Positions 5,376-7,516 of a stretch of DNA of 7,516 bases are shown here, one piece after another. Numbering within the stretch: position 1 is the first letter of the stretch; each line of letters opens with the position of its first letter. Below the pieces are notes generated by a model, which had not been told where the DNA came from, did no database searches, and was given only the letters and a program-made list of their open reading frames with translations. The position numbers and the translations under genes were made by a program. Source of the DNA: Fimbriimonadaceae bacterium (GTDB taxonomy: Bacteria; Armatimonadota; Fimbriimonadia; Fimbriimonadales; Fimbriimonadaceae); assembly GCA_947447315.1 (NCBI GenBank), contig CANFJD010000136.1, positions 1 through 7,516 on the forward strand, given 5' to 3'.

Positions 5376-7516
5376 CTACTCGGCCGAAAGATTATTCAGG
5401 TCATCTGCCATCGAGCCTTGTTTGCTTCGACGGATTGCCCAGACCAGAAGTAGAACTGCCACCACCGTCACGCTGATAAGCACCGTATTGCTGAGAGGCA
5501 TGATTACCACCCCTGCCATCAGCAGAGCCACCAAGTTCATGACCTTAATCAGCGGATTTAATGCCGGACCAGCCGTGTCCTTGAATGGGTCTCCCACGGT
5601 ATCGCAGATAACGCTAGCCTTATGGTTTTCCGAACCCTTACCACCGTACTGACCATCCTCGATGATCTTTTTCGCGTTATCCCACATTCCGCCAGAGTTC
5701 GATAGGAGAACCGCGAGCAATTGGCCGCTAAGGATTGCCCCCGCGAGGAAACCACCCAAGGCCTGGGCGCCCATCAGATTGTAGGAGTGACCATCGACAA
5801 ACGTCGGGGTTTTACCGATGCTGAATCCGAAGCCAACCGCAACCGGGAGAGCGATCGCCAGAATGGCTGGACCCACCAGTTCCCGCTGTGCTGCCGCCGT
5901 TACAATCGCCACGCAACGAGCATAGTCCGGCTGCTGCGTACGATCCATGATTCCAGGCATTTCCCGGAATTGGCGACGAACTTCCTTGATCAACTGGAAG
6001 GCGGAACGGCCCACCGCGTTCATGGCAAATGCCGAGAACAAGAACGGGGCTGCGCCGCCGATGAGGAGCCCCATAAAGATTTCTGGGACGTCAAGCTTCA
6101 GGCCAACCGTCGTAAGCATCGCCTCGGTTCGGTAGCTGTTGAACAATGCGATTGCCGCCACCACTGCGGTGGCGATTGCGAATCCCTTCGTCAGTGCTTT
6201 AGTCGTGTTTCCAGCCGCGTCTAGAAGGCTAACAACTCGAGCTCCTTGCGGACTATCCTCACCCGCTCCGGACATCTCAAATACACCCTGAGCGTTATCC
6301 GAAATTGGTCCGAACGTATCCATGGCCAAGACGTAGCCCGTGGTCGAGAGCATTCCCAACCCAACCATCGCCACGCCAAACAATGCCAGCTCGTAACCGC
6401 CATATTGACCAATCGGGAACAACGCGAGCGGACACATAAGTGCGGCAATAATGGCAACCACCATCATCGCGCTGGATTCCGCTCCGTAGGCAAATCCCTG
6501 GATGATCATCGGCGCCGCTCCACCGCTTGAAACTCCCGCAACCTCATTAACCGGCTTTGCCGTCGTTGATACGTAGTAACCCGTCAACTTTTCGATTCCG
6601 AGTGCCAGCAACAATCCAACGGCAAACGAAAGTACAAACTTCCACCATTCGACCGGATGGGACCGGACGACAACCAAATCGATCGGCTGCGGTGGCGGAG
6701 TGCTGGAAAGTCCCGGCGCACTGATTTTCTGCAGCTTTTCCAGCTCTGGAACGGGGAGTGCGAAGTAGCTTTCGGAGAATCGAAGAACCTGAGGATTTTT
6801 CACCTCTTCCGGTACGCCTAAGACCACCTTACCATTGGGACCGACGAACACCGAAACTGGCAACGTCTGCAATTCCTCAATGGTCGCATCCATTTTCTGT
6901 TGTGCGATCAGATTTCTTTGATCTTTGATCTGCTTGTCAATTTTCTTCTTGGAGATTGGTGGAATCCACTGGATCTGATCGATCTTTTGCGGAGGCGATG
7001 CCGGGGTTCCAGCTGGACCAGCCCGCCCCGGAAGATTTGCCTTCACGCGGATTTGCTTTACAACCAGGGCATCATCACCCGTTCCAAGATACATTTCCCC
7101 AACCGTGGTGAACTGACTCCCATCTGGAGGAGACCCTGCGTCAAAAGGCTTCGGCACCGCGTATTGCAGTTCAGGCACTGTCGGATCCTTAGGATCTGTC
7201 ACCTTGCGGAAACCGGCGTAAGTCGGAATTTCTGCAACCTGCTCGGACTTCTGTTCTAACAGTGAACTTATCCGTTGCTCATCAGCCAACACGTAGTCTT
7301 TCTTCTTTACATCTGCCTGCTGAAGTAGGTCCGCAGCTGTAATTTGGTAAGGAGCGACCTTAGGAAGTTTCCCTGCGAGTGCCATTTCTACGGTATCGCG
7401 GGTTAATGAAGCTACCGGTGTCGGCACCTTGGTCGGATCCTTCATCAAGTCATCAACAGTCACCGCGGAGGGCGACTTACTCAATTCCTTGCCTTTGATC
7501 TCTTGCGCCTGTTCAA
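5376..7516 (-). CDS. hppA: Membrane-bound proton-pumping pyrophosphatase, 5' end outside window
   Basis: This is an integral inner-membrane enzyme that couples pyrophosphate hydrolysis to ion pumping. The stop is TAG at 5378-5376. The frame is open through the right edge, so the start is not visible; the TTG at 7484 is internal. Numbering from that TTG, the enzyme core begins near residue 278: membrane segment 281-303, then YYVSTTAKPVNEVAG (303-317), and AMDTFGPISDNAQGVFEMSG (387-406) with the pyrophosphate/Mg-binding Asp389 and Asp396. GNTTKALTKGFAI (425-437) follows, then WDNAKKIIEDGQYGGKGSEN (601-620), HKASVICDTVGDPFKDTAGP (621-640) and two C-terminal hydrophobic segments (about 643-663 and 667-684). 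Lys429 and Thr432 in GNTTKALT are the residues of potassium-independent, proton-pumping members. The first half of the enzyme (about eight membrane segments, with the DVGADLVGK loop) is absent and would lie upstream. A long hydrophilic region sits in front of residue 278 instead. Confidence 0.93.
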   Translation of the reverse strand, partial: EQAQEIKGKELSKSPSAVTVDDLMKDPTKVPTPVASLTRDTVEMALAGKLPKVAPYQITAADLLQQADVKKKDYVLADEQRISSLLEQKSEQVAEIPTYAGFRKVTDPKDPTVPELQYAVPKPFDAGSPPDGSQFTTVGEMYLGTGDDALVVKQIRVKANLPGRAGPAGTPASPPQKIDQIQWIPPISKKKIDKQIKDQRNLIAQQKMDATIEELQTLPVSVFVGPNGKVVLGVPEEVKNPQVLRFSESYFALPVPELEKLQKISAPGLSSTPPPQPIDLVVVRSHPVEWWKFVLSFAVGLLLALGIEKLTGYYVSTTAKPVNEVAGVSSGGAAPMIIQGFAYGAESSAMMVVAIIAALMCPLALFPIGQYGGYELALFGVAMVGLGMLSTTGYVLAMDTFGPISDNAQGVFEMSGAGEDSPQGARVVSLLDAAGNTTKALTKGFAIATAVVAAIALFNSYRTEAMLTTVGLKLDVPEIFMGLLIGGAAPFLFSAFAMNAVGRSAFQLIKEVRRQFREMPGIMDRTQQPDYARCVAIVTAAAQRELVGPAILAIALPVAVGFGFSIGKTPTFVDGHSYNLMGAQALGGFLAGAILSGQLLAVLLSNSGGMWDNAKKIIEDGQYGGKGSENHKASVICDTVGDPFKDTAGPALNPLIKVMNLVALLMAGVVIMPLSNTVLISVTVVAVLLLVWAIRRSKQGSMADDLNNLSAE
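6654..7516 (-). other. Hydrophilic inserted region within HppA
   Basis: This stretch of at least 287 codons is in frame with the pyrophosphatase core but has no membrane segment and does not resemble any canonical part of the enzyme. Numbering from the TTG at 7484, it has a charged N-terminal part (1-95), a Pro/Gly-rich linker LPGRAGPAGTPASPP (151-165), a lysine-rich probably helical piece KKKIDKQIKDQRNLIAQQK (179-197), a strand-like segment LPVSVFVGPNGKVVLGVPEE (208-227), and a proline-rich STPPPQPIDL (261-270) just before the membrane. In the known 16-segment topology the segment that follows corresponds to TM9. If TM1-8 are encoded upstream, the region would therefore lie outside the cytoplasm. 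I recognise no domain family in it. Confidence 0.7.

Noticed and set aside
5721..6224. Plus-strand open frame of 167 codons opposite hppA
   Set aside because: It lies entirely antisense to the conserved pyrophosphatase core, has a composition typical of shadow frames (rich in Arg, His, Cys), and shows no recognisable motif.
7482..7484. TTG as the start codon of hppA
   Set aside because: The frame continues open upstream to the window edge, there is no ribosome-binding site of note, and the first half of the enzyme is still missing; the gene is treated as partial.

Overview
The window is ordinary bacterial chromosome with five protein genes in alternating orientation and very little intergenic space. 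No RNA genes, mobile elements, CRISPR arrays or phage genes were seen. The organism is probably a Gram-negative-type bacterium of moderate GC. The glycerate kinase, secreted sialate-esterase family enzyme and membrane pyrophosphatase, plus weak or absent Shine-Dalgarno sequences, would suit a lineage such as Armatimonadota or a neighbouring phylum. That placement is a guess from gene style, not from any marker comparison.

Layout. Bases 1-502 (+) hold the C-terminal third or so of a MOFRL-family glycerate 2-kinase. It is followed after 6 bp, in the same reading frame, by a complete sialate O-acetylesterase-like SGNH hydrolase (509-2455, +). A GC-rich hairpin (2466-2497) separates this pair from the convergent dnaB replicative helicase (2510-3898, -). 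A 62-bp divergent region (3899-3960) with an inverted repeat and weak promoter-like elements lies between dnaB and folC (3961-5211, +), the folylpolyglutamate/dihydrofolate synthase. A 164-bp convergent spacer follows. It contains a good Rho-independent terminator (5311-5358) for the minus-strand hppA gene (5376 to beyond the right edge), a membrane-bound pyrophosphatase.

Function. The left pair suggests carbohydrate and sugar-acid use: deacetylation of glycans outside the cytoplasm, and phosphorylation of glycerate to 2-phosphoglycerate. The other three genes are housekeeping: replication fork helicase, folate metabolism, and proton pumping driven by pyrophosphate. No single pathway joins them.

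The most unusual feature is in hppA. A hydrophilic stretch of at least about 285 residues, rich in Pro and Lys, sits directly in front of the membrane segment that precedes the conserved YYxST..KPV loop. The reading frame is still open at the window edge. The protein is therefore either a pyrophosphatase with a large inserted domain or one half of a split enzyme. I found no clear evidence for a wholly new multi-gene system.
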